Made by a program: the position numbers and the translations under genes. This document shows, piece after piece, positions 22,376 to 34,155 of a stretch of DNA of 64,000 bases. The notes beneath the pieces were generated by a model. The model was not told the origin of the DNA and did not search any database. It was given only the letters and a program-made list of their open reading frames with translations. Each line of letters opens with the position of its first letter. Position 1 is the first letter of the stretch. This DNA comes from Helicocarpus griseus UAMH5409 (taxonomy: Eukaryota > Ascomycota > Eurotiomycetes > Onygenales > Ajellomycetaceae): positions 1 through 64,000 of the forward strand of contig PDNB01000009.1 in assembly GCA_002573585.1 (NCBI GenBank), read 5' to 3'.

Positions 22376-24260
22376 ATGCCTTCCTCATCGGGGTCAACCA
22401 GAAAACGGGATGTCAAGAGGCAAACTCGCCTAACCTTCACTCCTCTAGCATCCTCTTCGCCCGGGGTTGAGCGAAGCCCTGGCGGCGATAGGGTCGCGAC
22501 AATGCGATATAAAAACGGCTTTGGCAGTTCACCCGCCTCAAGCAGTCCGATAAAGAAAAAGAAGAAGGAGCCTATCTTGAACTTTTTACAGTCAAGCCAA
22601 CCAGAAGCTATGTCATCAGACGAAGAGCCCATTCGCGCTCCGTCCTCAAGTCGAAAGCCCTCAAAGCGCATAGTCATTGAGGATGAGGATGATGAAGGAG
22701 AGTCTGAAGACATTGTCCACTCATCTCCTGCCAAGCGGAAAAGGCGAAACATGAAGACTGCGCTTTCTATACAACCTACCCGCAGCTCTGATGAAAATGA
22801 TGAGGACGACGAAGACTCGGACGATATTATTTGTTCGTCTCCTGCAAAGCGGAGGCGGCGAAATACACAGCCTGAGACGTCGAAGGAATCCCCTCTCAAC
22901 CGTTCTGAGCGAGATAAGTTAGACTTAAAGGAAGACCTAGAGGATCTTCGCGATTCAGGTATGATTTTTATTTTCCCCCTTTTTTCTCCACTGCTATAGC
23001 TAAATGTAATGTAGCTACGACGAAGACAAGAACTCGAGGAAGAGCAGTGGACAAGGCTAAGCTCAAGCGACAAGCGCAGCTCGAAGCGCTCAGACGTCGA
23101 AGGGCAGGGGGAAAGCCCGAAGTGGTGTCCGTGGAGTCATCTTCAGATGAAGATGAAGAAGCAGATCCAGAAGCAACTGGGGATGAATCCTCTTCTGAAG
23201 CTGAAGAGGAAGTTTACTTTAATATGGATGAGGATAGCGACGTCGAGCCCCCTGTTCCTGAAGACCTTGACAAGTACGAAGATGATTTTGTTGACCAAGA
23301 TGATGACGGAGAGTTGGGTGCCCCCGACGAGTTGAACGATATCCCCTTCGAATTTACAAGGCATCGATATAAACGCCTGAGGGACCACTTTAAAGATGTG
23401 ATCGAGTGGATGGTGCACAACAAACTGAATCCGGCATTCCCCCGAAACGATGTCGTCTATCGCGTCGCCTTTAGCAAGGTCAAGGATGAGGTGATGGGTC
23501 TTGCCGGCTCCCAGCTCATATCTTCAGCATGGAATAGAGATTTCAGAAAGGCTCTTGAAGCCAGACCGGGAATTGACGTCAGCATGTACCCCCTTTCACT
23601 GGGACATTCGTGCGACGCCTGCAATAAAACCAACCACCCAGCTTCCTTTGACATTAGATTTGATGGAAAGCCATACTCTCTCGAGACGTTGGAGCCAGTC
23701 TCTGATGACTCTGACGACTCCGATGATAGCGATAGCGATGAGCAGAATGAGCGCGAGGATAGGGGTTCTGGAAATATAGATCGCGAGGGAAACGAGATCC
23801 CAGATGCCAGCACTCACTTTTACTTGGGAAGGTAAAGAAACCCGACAAAAAGATCTCATTCTTTGCCTCTCGCTTTCTCCTAGTGACTAATGGTATTAAA
23901 ATTTTTTTTCCAGACACTGCAAAACCAAAGCCACAATGGCTCACACGCTCGTCCACTGGCGTTTCCATCTCAACGACTGGGTGATCGACTACCTCAAACG
24001 TAAGGGGATATTCTCCGACAGGGAAGTACTGGAGCGGGAGCACTGGAGCCAGAAACGTCGCACAAAGTATGCCAACCAGGTGGTGAACGGTATGGAGGAA
24101 GTTGGAGAGATTAACCGGCTCTGGAGGGATTTCAATACTAATTTGAAAGCCGCGAGAGAGGCGAAGGTTTGTCTAGTCTTTCCAGTTTCCCAGACCTACA
24201 ACGATATCCCTATGATTATCTTACTGACCAGAGCCCACTTGTTAGGAATCTCGCTGGTGA
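22376..24260 (+). CDS. DUF4211 domain protein, probably nuclear
   Basis: Four exons: 22376-22958, 23015-23831, 23914-24166 and 24246-24260, giving 555 residues. The first 200 residues are disordered, Ser-rich and acidic, with several basic SSPAKR(K/R)RR motifs that look like nuclear localisation signals. An acidic stretch (about residues 215-300) precedes the DUF4211 domain, which contains FEFTRHRYKRLRDHFK, the zinc-type Cys pair in HSCDACNKTNHPA and HCKTKATMAHTLVHWRF. The last exon adds only four residues (ESRW) before TGA. The second exon could start at 23000 or 23015; both keep frame, and the 56-base intron is preferred to a 41-base one. The role of the family is not established; the basic and acidic composition suggests chromatin association. 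Confidence 0.85.
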
Positions 24261-25533
24261 ACACACTTGTGCTGTGGTCATTGTCTCTTGGGCTTTTTCC
24301 CTCATATTCTTTACCAAATCCTACATGCATTGTCACTTCTGGAACAGAAGCCTATCATCTGAGGGCTGGAATAAAACACAGAACCGGTCATAACGACATA
24401 CTTTTTAATAATTTTTTTTTATTATTATTCGCCTGCCCCTTCGACTGCCTTATCCCCAGCGTCATTTTGGGCTTCGAAAGAACTTGGTTAGAACTCTTGG
24501 TTTAACATGGCTCTTCTACCTTTCTTCCTACATGCTACCCTGCCTTCTTCTATTGCACTTTACGCGCTCTCAATCAGCAATATATCTTGTCCCTATTCAA
24601 GTTCAATTAAAACATTGCCTAAGAAGAAAACAAACAAGTTTTCAAGCTTGACTAACTCCACGAATAGGTCAATATCCAAACATATGCATTTCCGTTGTGT
24701 TTGTCCATCAACGGCAGAAGTACGCAGAAAACCCAAGCTGAATCGATGAGTAGCCGTAGGTAATTTCAATGTGATGAAGAAGCGAGGATTTGACGTAGGT
24801 ATATAAACATACAAAAACGTGCCCGTTCCAAATAAGATAAAGAGTCATTTGTATAAAACTACATATTTAAATTTGACAAGGAAAAGAGGAGAACATAAAC
24901 AAAGATGGAAAAAAATACACATTTGAAGGAGAAGAAAGGAGATTGCCGGAGAAAGGGGATAGGTACAATTGGATATGATGAAGTAAGGGGGTCGTATGAG
25001 AATGAAAAGGGCAGATGGCGATAAAAAGCGGGTGGCCTGCTGGAAAATGAAGATGCGAAGGTCCAACATTGTTTGCGCGGTGTCAAAAGGACAAAAACCG
25101 CCACTGACACCCGATTCAAAAATAAAGGATCTTCTTTGCTTCCGTTCATTCTGATCTCTTCTGGGGTTGAAATATGCCTTCATAAGGTTTTCGACTTTCT
25201 TGCCGTTCTCCAACCTAATTTTCCGTTCATTTTCCATCATGCTAACATAACGCCGTTTTCAGATGCTGCAAAAGTGCGGAATTGAAGTCGGTTGGCGAAA
25301 TCGAGAAACGTCCGTTAAATCCAAACAAGAAATTGGGAGATCGCATCGCATATCAGTTGCCAAAAAGAAAGTAGTGAAAACGTTGTAAATCATCCGAATG
25401 ATGACCTCATGATGCTCCGTCCGGGAAAACCGTTTCGTTATATATCAAATTCCACCGCGCAGTACCACAACGCCCTTCCGGTAGTTTATCCCTTCCTGTC
25501 TCTCCTACTGCTCTGTATTGCTTTTCGGGGGGT
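24261..25533. other. Convergent intergenic region, DUF4211 / TOM22
   Basis: 1.27 kb between the 3' ends of two converging genes. It is AT-rich with poly(T) near 24410 and no supported gene. Confidence 0.5.
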
Positions 25534-26289
25534 TTACAAAGCTGGCTGTCCTTCCTTCTGCCCTTCAAGGTTGGTAAGGTCATTGGCAGCGCCAGCGCCA
25601 GGGGTCAACATCTATTTGTTTCGATAGTCAGCAATCCAAGTCGTCCAATGTAATGGCAATAATGTGATATCTCAGCCGCACATGTTCCTGGCTGATTTGA
25701 TGGTAAAAAGAGCATTGCCATATATCATACCTCATTGGCACCCTTGATCATTCCTTGTTCCCGTTCCATTTGTACATATTGCTGTTCCTCTGCCAGAGCC
25801 AACGCCCACGGTACACCGAGTAAAAAGGCGCTTGTGCTGAGAACCCAGAGAGTCTTGCCTCCGAACGAGACGGTGGATTTGGCGAAATTTGTGAGTGAGG
25901 AGATGGTGCTGGTGATCTTGTGTCGGGATTGTGGGGGAATCATGTCCTTGAGTGCTGTGATTCTATCATACAACGTCTCATCCTCTGGGACTGCATCGTC
26001 GTAGGACTCGGTGGAGAATTCAGAATCTATCAAATTGAAAGAATATGAAGTTAGCCAAGGGCAAATGCATAGGTTGCTCGGGTTATTTCGGTTGATGCAG
26101 GAATAGCTGTCCGTATAGGAGACAATGTAGGAAGGTAAAGTAACGGCAAGGATAAAAGCGATTGATTGCATGCGACATACCAGTATCTGTGAAATCATCG
26201 TCTTCGTCACTCTCGAGGACAGCACCAGTCTTGGGCTGGGTAGGCTTCTCCTTGAAGTGTTCGTCCTCGACTTCCTGGAGCTTGACCAT
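25534..26289 (-). CDS. TOM22: Mitochondrial import receptor subunit Tom22
   Basis: Three exons on the minus strand, 26289-26181, 26026-25731 and 25611-25534, giving 160 residues. The N-terminal half is acidic (ESDEDDDFTDT and DDAVPEDE), the cytosolic presequence-receptor part of Tom22. A single membrane segment lies at about 95-115 (TLWVLSTSAFLLGVPWALALA minus its last residue is the core) with the conserved Pro at 109 and flanking Trp residues. A short intermembrane-space tail follows, ending in a Gly/Ala/Asn-rich stretch encoded by the last exon. Tom22 docks preproteins and links the receptors to the Tom40 pore. If the last intron (25730-25612) were retained, translation would stop two codons later. 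Confidence 0.93.
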
Positions 26290-27442
26290 TGTGAAGATTT
26301 AAAAAGGAAGCTAAATATTACAAGAAGTAAATAAAAAGTTGAATATAGAAGGAAGTTATAGCCGGTTGAGGAACTAGGTGGTCAGGTTGTATGTCGTTTG
26401 AAGAAGAAGAGGTGTCGGAGGTGTCGAACGAAGCCGTGATGTCCACTGCTCTGCTCTGGTCCGACTTTTTTTTGCCAGCCCAGAAAAAGCTGGGCCTCTC
26501 AAAGGCGGCGTCACGCTCGGCCGGAATTGGCTTAGCGTGCTTTTCTTACTTCAACGTCCAACGATCTTGCAGATGGAGATATCTTATGATGATGAACTAC
26601 ATGTATATCTACAGGTTATATTCCATTGTTAAGGAATCATTTCTTATCAGGGAGACTCTTTGTCATACGAGTGCTCAGATAGTTTGAGATTTTGTGTTCA
26701 CAGTCATGACCCTGAAAACTACTAGTACTAATCCCAGGTTCTTACTTTAGATGCGCAACTACTTTCGCGTACTCAAACCGTTCATATGCTGCATATATTC
26801 AAATACACTTACAACTTTTGCCAATTGGACAGTAGCAGTCTCACGCCGGAACCGAGAATAAAAAGCTCACTGACAAATACGGATTATGATCATCAACGAT
26901 TAAGCAGGAAAAGACATCATTGACACGGCATTTTCATGAGCAGTCCGAGGAATTCAATCGTGTAAGCAATCCCCCATTGTTGCATTATTCTAACTATACA
27001 TGACTGTCTAGGATCATATACCGGTGGATTTTTCCGTATATATATATACCACAACAGTAAGAGAGGACCTATATAAACACCACTGCCAGGCCCAATGTCC
27101 GTCCGTCCATCCATGTCCAATTCAATGACTAAGCAAGGCACCGGCATTTCGGCGAATTCGCCACGCTCCGACGAAAACGACGACTGCCGGATCGGGGAAG
27201 CTACGGACAACGACGACGATATCGGGGCAGCGTTCAAGGGGTTAACAGCGCTGATTCTCCGCAGACTGGGGCCGGCATACAAAACTCCGTCTCGAATCTA
27301 GCCGCAGGAGGTTCAATTGGTTAGCGGGTGGCTCTGGTTCAACTATATAACTAGCGCGCTGTTGCGTCGAGATTCTGACTAGACATTGCTTGATAAACTT
27401 GCGATTATTGCTTAATCCAAGACCCAACCGCTCCTATTCAAA
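26290..27442. promoter_or_regulatory. Divergent promoter region TOM22 / acetoacetyl-CoA synthetase
   Basis: 1.15 kb between divergent start codons. It holds an AT stretch with TATATATATACC near 27040, a possible TATA element, and a short frame at 27095-27301 that could be an upstream ORF or nothing. Confidence 0.5.
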
Positions 27443-29696
27443 ATGCCGTCTATGGACAATCCAGGGAGCAACGGGGATGTCACAGTAGCCAGACATCTCT
27501 GGCGCCCCTCCTCCCCAGAGTCTACGAAAATCTACGAGTTCATGTCCCATGTGTCTAAGAAATACGGGCTGAGCTTGAACAACTATCACGATCTGTGGAA
27601 TTGGAGCATAGCTGAACCGGCGAAATTTTGGGAAGAAGTATGGTACTTTACAGGAGTCAAGGCTCAAAAGTCCTATGATAAGGTGTGTGATTCGCATTTG
27701 TTCAACCTCCTCAATTGGGGAGAGAATATCTAGTACCCGCCTCCGCCTCCGCCAAATGATAACAATTGACTCACAGCGGACTAACTCTTCACCCCAGGTT
27801 TTAGATAAAGATACACCCCTCTTCCCTAAACCTGTCTTTTTCGAAGGCAGCCTCCTAAATTTCGCAGAAAATCTCCTCTACCCCGCACCCAACCCGGAAG
27901 AAAACTCCGTCGCCATAATCGCTGCAACCGAGTCGACTCGAGAACACATTTCATGGAAGGACCTTCGGGAGCGGGTCCGACGCTGTGCGATATCTCTACG
28001 AGAAGCAGGTGTGGTGAAAGGAGACCGTGTCGCCGGCTTTGTTGGTAATCATGCAAACGCCGTGATTGCCATGCTAGCAGCTACCTCCATAGGAGCCCTC
28101 TGGAGCGCTGTCTCTACTGATACAGGCGTGCATGCTGTGCTGGAGCGGTTGCGCCAGATCGAGCCAGTGGTTTTATTTGCCGACAATGCCTCACAATACA
28201 ATGGCAAAGTCCATGCAACACAATCGAAAGTCGTCGAATTGACAGCAAGCCTAGAATCCTTGCGCCTCGTGGTTGTTTTCGATGCCGTGCCGGGGCATTA
28301 TTTCGATGTAGACGCGGTCAAGACTCCGAATGGCAGGACCGTTACTTTGTTCAAATTCCTTACTTCCTCGGAGGATTCGTCTGCACCACTTGTTTTTGAA
28401 GCCCTCCCGCCCGACCATCCAGTATATATACTTTATTCCTCAGGTACGACCGGTGCCCCTAAACCAATTGTCCACGGTGCTCTTGGAACCCTTATACAAC
28501 ACAAGAAAGAACATGTCCTACATGGAGATATTGGACCCGGTGATCGACTCTTCTACTTCACCACTACGACGTGGATGATGTGGCACTGGCTTGTTTCCGG
28601 TCTAGCCAGCGGCGCCAGTATTGTTGTCTACGACGGCTCTCCATTTAGGCCCCTCGACCCAGAGGACGGGAAGGGGAATATGGCAATGCCTCGACTTATC
28701 GATGAATTACATATAACACATTTCGGGACTTCCGCGAAGTACTTGTCGGTCCTTGAACAGTCAACCTTAAATCCTACCAAGCACGCTCACAGACCAGTCA
28801 CTTTGAGGACACTGAAAGCTATTTTCAGCACAGGGTCTCCTCTGGCTCCTTCGACTTTTGATTACGTATATTCCTCCATTCATCCAGATATCATGCTAGG
28901 CTCAATCACTGGCGGCACAGATATCATCTCTCTATTCGGCGCATCGTGTCCCATCCTTCCTGTCTACCGTGGAGAAATTCAATGCCGAGGTCTTGGTATG
29001 GCAGTGTCCGTTTACGATTACGCTGGCAAGGATATCAGCGCGACCGACGACGCGGGAGATCTCGTTTGCACGAAAGCCTTTCCAGTTCAGCCAGTCATGT
29101 TTTGGCCGCCAGGTCCTGTGGGCGAAGAAAAGTATAGAAAGAGCTACTTTGATGCATTCGGTCCATCCACGTGGCACCACGGTGATTTCGTAAAACTCAA
29201 CCCAAAGACCGGTGGATTGGAAATGCTAGGTCGAAGCGACGGCGTTTTGAAACCGCAAGGCGTCAGATTCGGAAGTGCAGAGATATACAACGTCCTCCTC
29301 AAGCATTTTGCCAGCGAGGTGGAAGATTCGCTGTGCATTGGACGGAGACGAAACGGGATCGAAAATGACGAAACTGTTGTCCTGTTTGTCAAGCTGGCAG
29401 GTTCCTCCGCCTCGTCCTCATCTGTCTCAACCCCAACAGCCAACGGCGTGCAGAACCCACCACCGTTGTCGGCCGAGCTTGCTGCTCGCATACAGGCCAC
29501 TATTCGCAAAGAGCTTAGTGCACGACATGTCCCTGCCATTCTAGACTCTTGTCCTGAAATCCCCGTGACGACCAACGGGAAGAAAGTTGAGAATGCCGTG
29601 AAGCAGATCCTGTGTGGCCTCAATATCAAAACGGGGGCCAGTGTGGCTAATGCGGCCTGTCTGGATTGGTATCGGGAATGGGCTGCGAAATATTAA
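27443..29696 (+). CDS. Acetoacetyl-CoA synthetase
   Basis: Two exons, 27443-27682 and 27798-29696, giving 712 residues. The GTGTGT donor follows a Lys codon in YDK and the acceptor CCCCAG leads to VLDKDTPLFPKPVFFEG. The N-terminal domain NNYHDLWNWS and the NFAENLL motif are typical of the acetoacetyl-CoA synthetase branch of the adenylate-forming superfamily. The phosphate-binding loop YSSGTTGAPKP is at about residues 291-301, the adenine region has GGTDI, and the hinge motif GRSDGVLKPQGVR is near 557. The acetylatable Lys lies in TTNGKKVEN near 675. It activates acetoacetate with ATP and CoA in the cytosol for lipid or ketone use. It is longer than the human enzyme, partly because of a Ser/Thr-rich loop near residue 620. 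Confidence 0.95.
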
Positions 29697-30165
29697 TACA
29701 CGTATATACTCTTTTCTTGAGGTTGTGGGCTATCGAATTATCCCTCTTGGATACACAGTAACGCGATAGAAATGCATATTTTTAGATAGCGGGATTCAGA
29801 TCACAAAACTGCGTTGACATTGTTGCTATTCCACTTTCTTACCAAACCTTTTAAATTTGAACGACGCTCCTCACGCCAAATAGCTACTAATTCATCCTAT
29901 ATCTATTCATACATCCTTACTATCTCTTCTCTTCTCTCCTATTTCTCTGCTTCTCGTCCTCGAATCACGCTGACTCAGCAGTAGTATTCTGCCCAAAGCG
30001 GTCAGCCTTTCCACCAATCCCATCTCCGTGTTTCCGCCGGCAACAACAAGGTGTAATCCCTGCTTGCGTTGATGCTTCAACTTTTTTGGCCAGCTCGCCG
30101 CCACCAATTCTTGCGATTGATACTACAAACTCTAGTCCTGCTTCCAAACAACGCCCACACACACT
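29697..30165. other. Intergenic, AACS to MAS2
   Basis: 469 bases with CT-rich tracts at about 29910-29950. No supported gene; it includes the 3' UTR of one gene and promoter of the next. Confidence 0.5.
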
Positions 30166-32015
30166 ATGCGTCGTTTAGCAACTAGAGCCGTTACGTCGGC
30201 GAGGCCGCTCATACGGCTTCCGCGAGCGCTTTCAAGACCACTGTCCACCCGCATTGAAACTCCGTCCAAGGTATGCTTAAACCATCATACTCCGACAATG
30301 CCCGCGCTCTCCGCATTAGCAATACGAAATGACTGACAAGTTTTCTGAAATCGTACATATAGGACCCTGCTGAACTCGACCAAGTCACAACCCTCTCAAA
30401 TGGCCTGCGGATCGCTACGGAGTCGCTCCCGGGCCCCTTCGCCGGCGTGGGCGTATACATCGATGCGGGATCCCGCTACGAGGACGACAGCCTCCGCGGT
30501 GTCAGTCACATCATTGACAGATTAGCGTTCCGGTCGACGTCGAAGCGGAATGGGGATCAGATGATGGAGGCGCTGGAGACCTTGGGCGGGAATATACAAT
30601 GCGCCTCGTCGCGCGAGTCGCTCATGTATCAGTCTGCTAGCTTCAACTCGACAGTCCCGGAGACGCTGGGCCTGCTGGCGGAGACCATTCGGGACCCGCT
30701 GATTACAGACGAGGAGGTGGCGATGCAGTTGGAGGTGATGGATTATGAAATTCGGGAGCTGTGGGCGAAGCCGGAGATGATTTTGCCCGAGTTGGTGAAT
30801 ATGGCTGCATGGAAGGATAATACGCTGGGAAATCCCTTGCTGTGTCCGCGGGAGAGGCTGGATCAGATTAACAGAGCTGTGGTGCAGAAGTATCGGAATA
30901 CTTTTTTCAAGCCGGAGAGGATGGTTGTGGCGTTTGCTGGTGTTGGACATCAGGAGGCGGTGAAGTTGGCGGAGCGGTACTTTGGGGATATGAAGAGGGA
31001 TAAACACAGGTTGTTCGGCCACGGGTCTGAAACTACGCTTTCTGAAGACGAATTACGCTCGCTACCCGCCCTATCCCCGTCATCAACAACTTCCACAATC
31101 ACCTCAAATCCCTCCACCCCTCCCCCACCACCATCATCTTCCTCTGGATCCTCTGGTGTCCTCTCCCACATCCCCTTCCTCAAACACCTCTCAACCTCCT
31201 CCTCCAACCAAGGCGCCGTCCACCCCCTTGACACATCTCTCCTCCACCCATCCACCCTAGACCTCCACCGACCGTCCCACTACACAGGCGGCTTCATGTC
31301 CCTCCCCCCAATCCCACCCCCCGCCAACCCCGCTCATCCTCGCCTCTCCCACATCCACATTGCCTTCGAAGGCTACCCCGTATCCTCCCCCGAAATCTAC
31401 GCATTAGCCACCCTCCAGACCCTGCTGGGCGGCGGCGGCTCCTTCTCCGCCGGCGGCCCGGGCAAGGGCATGTACTCGCGCCTCTACACCAACGTGCTAA
31501 ACCAGCACGGCTGGGTCGAGAGCTGCCAGGCCTTCAACCTCAGCTACGCCGACAGCGGCCTCTTCGGCATCTCCGCCTCCTGCATCCCGTCGCGCATCAC
31601 CGCCATGGTCGAAGTGATCTGCAAAGAGCTGCACGCGCTCACCACGGACTCGCGCTTCTCCGCTCTGCAACCTGCAGAGGTCAACCGTGCCAAGAACCAG
31701 CTGCGCTCAGCCCTGCTGATGAATCTTGAGAGCCGGCTGGTGGAGTTGGAGGATTTGGGGAGACAGGTGCAGGTGCATGGGCACAAGGTGAGTGTGCGCG
31801 AAATGTGTGAGAGGATTGATGCGTTGACAGTGGAGGATTTGAGGAGGGTGGCGAGGCAGGTGCTTGGGGGCCATGTGTATAATAAGGGCATGGGCACGGG
31901 GAAGCCGACGGTTGTGGTGCAGGAGGGGGAGGTGGAGGGGTACACGTTCAATCCGGTTAAGTGGGAGCAGCTCCAGGACCAGATTGCGACGTGGAAGTTG
32001 GGGAGGAGACGTTAG
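30166..32015 (+). CDS. MAS2: Mitochondrial processing peptidase alpha subunit
   Basis: Two exons, 30166-30270 and 30363-32015, giving 585 residues. The N terminus is a mitochondrial targeting sequence rich in Arg, Leu, Ser and Ala with no acids (MRRLATRAVTSARPL). The M16 peptidase fold follows, starting TLSNGLRIATESL. The zinc site is degenerate: where the beta subunit has HFLEH, this chain has HIIDR, as expected for the non-catalytic alpha subunit. The glycine-rich loop used to hold presequences is visible as LLGGGGSFSAGGPGKGMYS (about residues 386-404). Residues about 255-355 hold a long low-complexity Ser/Pro/Thr insert with C-rich codons. With the beta subunit it removes import presequences in the matrix. 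Confidence 0.95.
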
Positions 32016-33138
32016 AGTTTCCTGATTTTTGCCCCCTTTTTTTTTTTTTTCTTGGTATGTTATTAAATAGGATGGGATGGATTTTGTATCTTTTTTTTGA
32101 CGGACTGAGGTGTGTAATCTCTTCTTCTCTTCTCCCTTTCGCCGTTTTTGTTTTTATATAATGTTAGATAGACGGGGTTCGTTTCTGCATCGTATTGCGG
32201 CTTGTTTTCCTTTTTGCCTGTACTGCACGATTGATAAAAGATGGTGTGGGGTTGGAATTTGCGGGTGTCTTTTTATGGAAAAGGGGTATTATCGTCTTCT
32301 CTTTTGTGTATCATCGGCTATTACATTCGTGTATATGTATCCATCGCGGTTTGCGAACACTTTCCCCTCATCTGCTACTTGCTATATCTGCGCTGGCTAT
32401 TATTATATAGGTATAGAGAGCACTCTTAATGCAATTATCTCCCTCCATTATAGCTTTCCCATCCTAGTCTGATGTACTTTGCTTTACTTATAAACATGAT
32501 ATGGCTGATAATCAAACCCCCTTTTTGGAACAGCGTACAAGCCTCGATTCACAACTTCTCACCGTCTAGATATCCTGAGGTTTGGCTAAAGACTAAAATT
32601 TTGGCGCAAGGGAATATGACATATATTCCTAATGAGTCAAAGAAAGAAGAAAAGCACATTCATTAATTAAGGTCATCAAGATATTAAGCTAAATCTCAGT
32701 ATTCTTTTTATTCCCACCATTATATCCCCATTAGATAAAAGAAAAAGAAGGAAACGCCTGCTCCAGTTCCGTGATGCGTGTATTTCCAATCTCCGTGCAC
32801 AAAATGCAGTCGTTACCTAGAGAAGAAAAAAAGAAAGAGAAAAAAAGCAAAAGAAAAAAGCAGGCTATTTCCAAGGAGGCCCACGGCGGGTGGCTTTTGC
32901 CTTCATGTAAATGCTGAGGCTAATTCTCTGGCATGCTTCCCGGGAGAAGTTAGGTTTGGAGGTGTAAGGCGGAGGATGTATGATAGGTCCTCACAATCCG
33001 TAGAGAAAATATCCTCTATGTGCTTCAGCGCTGGGTCCTCTCGCGTTGAGCCGACATTTGATGATAACGTGTTGATATCGGAATCGTCCTCTCTATTACC
33101 CCGACAAATGTAGTTCTTCCTTCGCATTAGATACGGCC
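32016..33138. other. Convergent intergenic region, MAS2 / thioesterase
   Basis: 1.1 kb between converging genes, with T-rich tracts at 32037-32051 and purine-rich DNA at 32820-32865. No supported gene. Confidence 0.5.
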
Positions 33139-34155
33139 TCAGTCCGCCTCGGGAAATCCCACCATGACATTCAAATAAATAGCCATATCCTCCAATTCAT
33201 CGGGCATATACCAATGCCCCAGGTCATCATACAGCATAAAGGTGACATTCCAGCCCAGCCTCTCCATCGTTTTCGCAGCCTCCTCGCCATACTGCGGCTT
33301 CACATGGCCATCCATAGCTCCATGTGCTATCCACAGGGGTGTCTTGGGCAACGAGAGCGGGGTCTGCGAGTCCGCAGCAACAAGTGGAGGAATGTTGAGT
33401 ATATTTTCACGGAACCAGTTGGCTGCTTTGACAGCTATTTTGGGGTTCCTCTGCTGGAATTCTTCCTCGTGATCTTCCTGGTCGACAACGACCGCAGCGG
33501 CATCTTCATCTTCTCCAAGCTTCCCTCCAGCTAGCGCCATTAGCTCTTTCTGGAACGCTAGCCACCCGCTCATAGCAACGCATCCACCCAATGGCTCCCC
33601 ACCACCACCCCCTCCTGCATCAAAACTTAGCGCAGTGGCCAGTGCCACCACAGCGCCCTGGCTCAACCCTCCAATAACCACCTTGCCCACCCCTCCCAAA
33701 GCCTTTCCTTCCTCCCTCACTAGATCCATCAAATAATTGACGGAACTCCGTAACCCTTCTCGCTGTAGCTCCTCCTGCCTATGATACGGCGGGTTCAGGG
33801 CCGCAATGTCAAACCATTGCGGCATCATAGTGTTGCCAGCCGCAGTGGAACGGCCAATCTTGGCGCTGGGAAATATGAACTTGACGCCGGGGAAGCGTTG
33901 CGGGAGTGTGGTTGAGAGCGAGGGGTTGGAGAGGATGGTTAGCGGAGTGGTGACAATATCTGTGCTAAAATCGAGGGAGGAGTCGCCACGTCCATGGAGG
34001 AGTATTAGAGTGTGAGTGTGCGGGCCGCGCGGAGGGATAACGGTGGGTTTTGGGAAAGGGGCTTGGGGGTTCGAGGGGGAGGGAGTGGGAGTAGGGGTGA
34101 AGGAGCTTGTTGGGGAGGGAACGGGGAGAGGAGAGGGACGGTCCTGCTGAGCCAT
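33139..34155 (-). CDS. Acyl-protein thioesterase / phospholipase-carboxylesterase family hydrolase
   Basis: A single exon of 338 residues. The alpha/beta-hydrolase core has the LILLHGRGDSS oxyanion strand (about 50-60), the nucleophile elbow GGLSQGA with Ser165, the acid Asp282 in HGAMDGHV and the base His314 in DDLGHWY. This triad arrangement is that of the phospholipase/carboxylesterase family, which includes acyl-protein thioesterase 1. Members remove palmitate from proteins or hydrolyse small esters. Unlike the usual enzymes of about 230 residues, this one has a 40-residue Pro/Ser-rich N-terminal extension, a Gly run at about 181-186 and an acidic loop near 214-232. These traits are common in filamentous fungal paralogs whose substrate is unknown. 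Confidence 0.88.
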   Translation of the reverse strand: MAQQDRPSPLPVPSPTSSFTPTPTPSPSNPQAPFPKPTVIPPRGPHTHTLILLHGRGDSSLDFSTDIVTTPLTILSNPSLSTTLPQRFPGVKFIFPSAKIGRSTAAGNTMMPQWFDIAALNPPYHRQEELQREGLRSSVNYLMDLVREEGKALGGVGKVVIGGLSQGAVVALATALSFDAGGGGGGEPLGGCVAMSGWLAFQKELMALAGGKLGEDEDAAAVVVDQEDHEEEFQQRNPKIAVKAANWFRENILNIPPLVAADSQTPLSLPKTPLWIAHGAMDGHVKPQYGEEAAKTMERLGWNVTFMLYDDLGHWYMPDELEDMAIYLNVMVGFPEAD

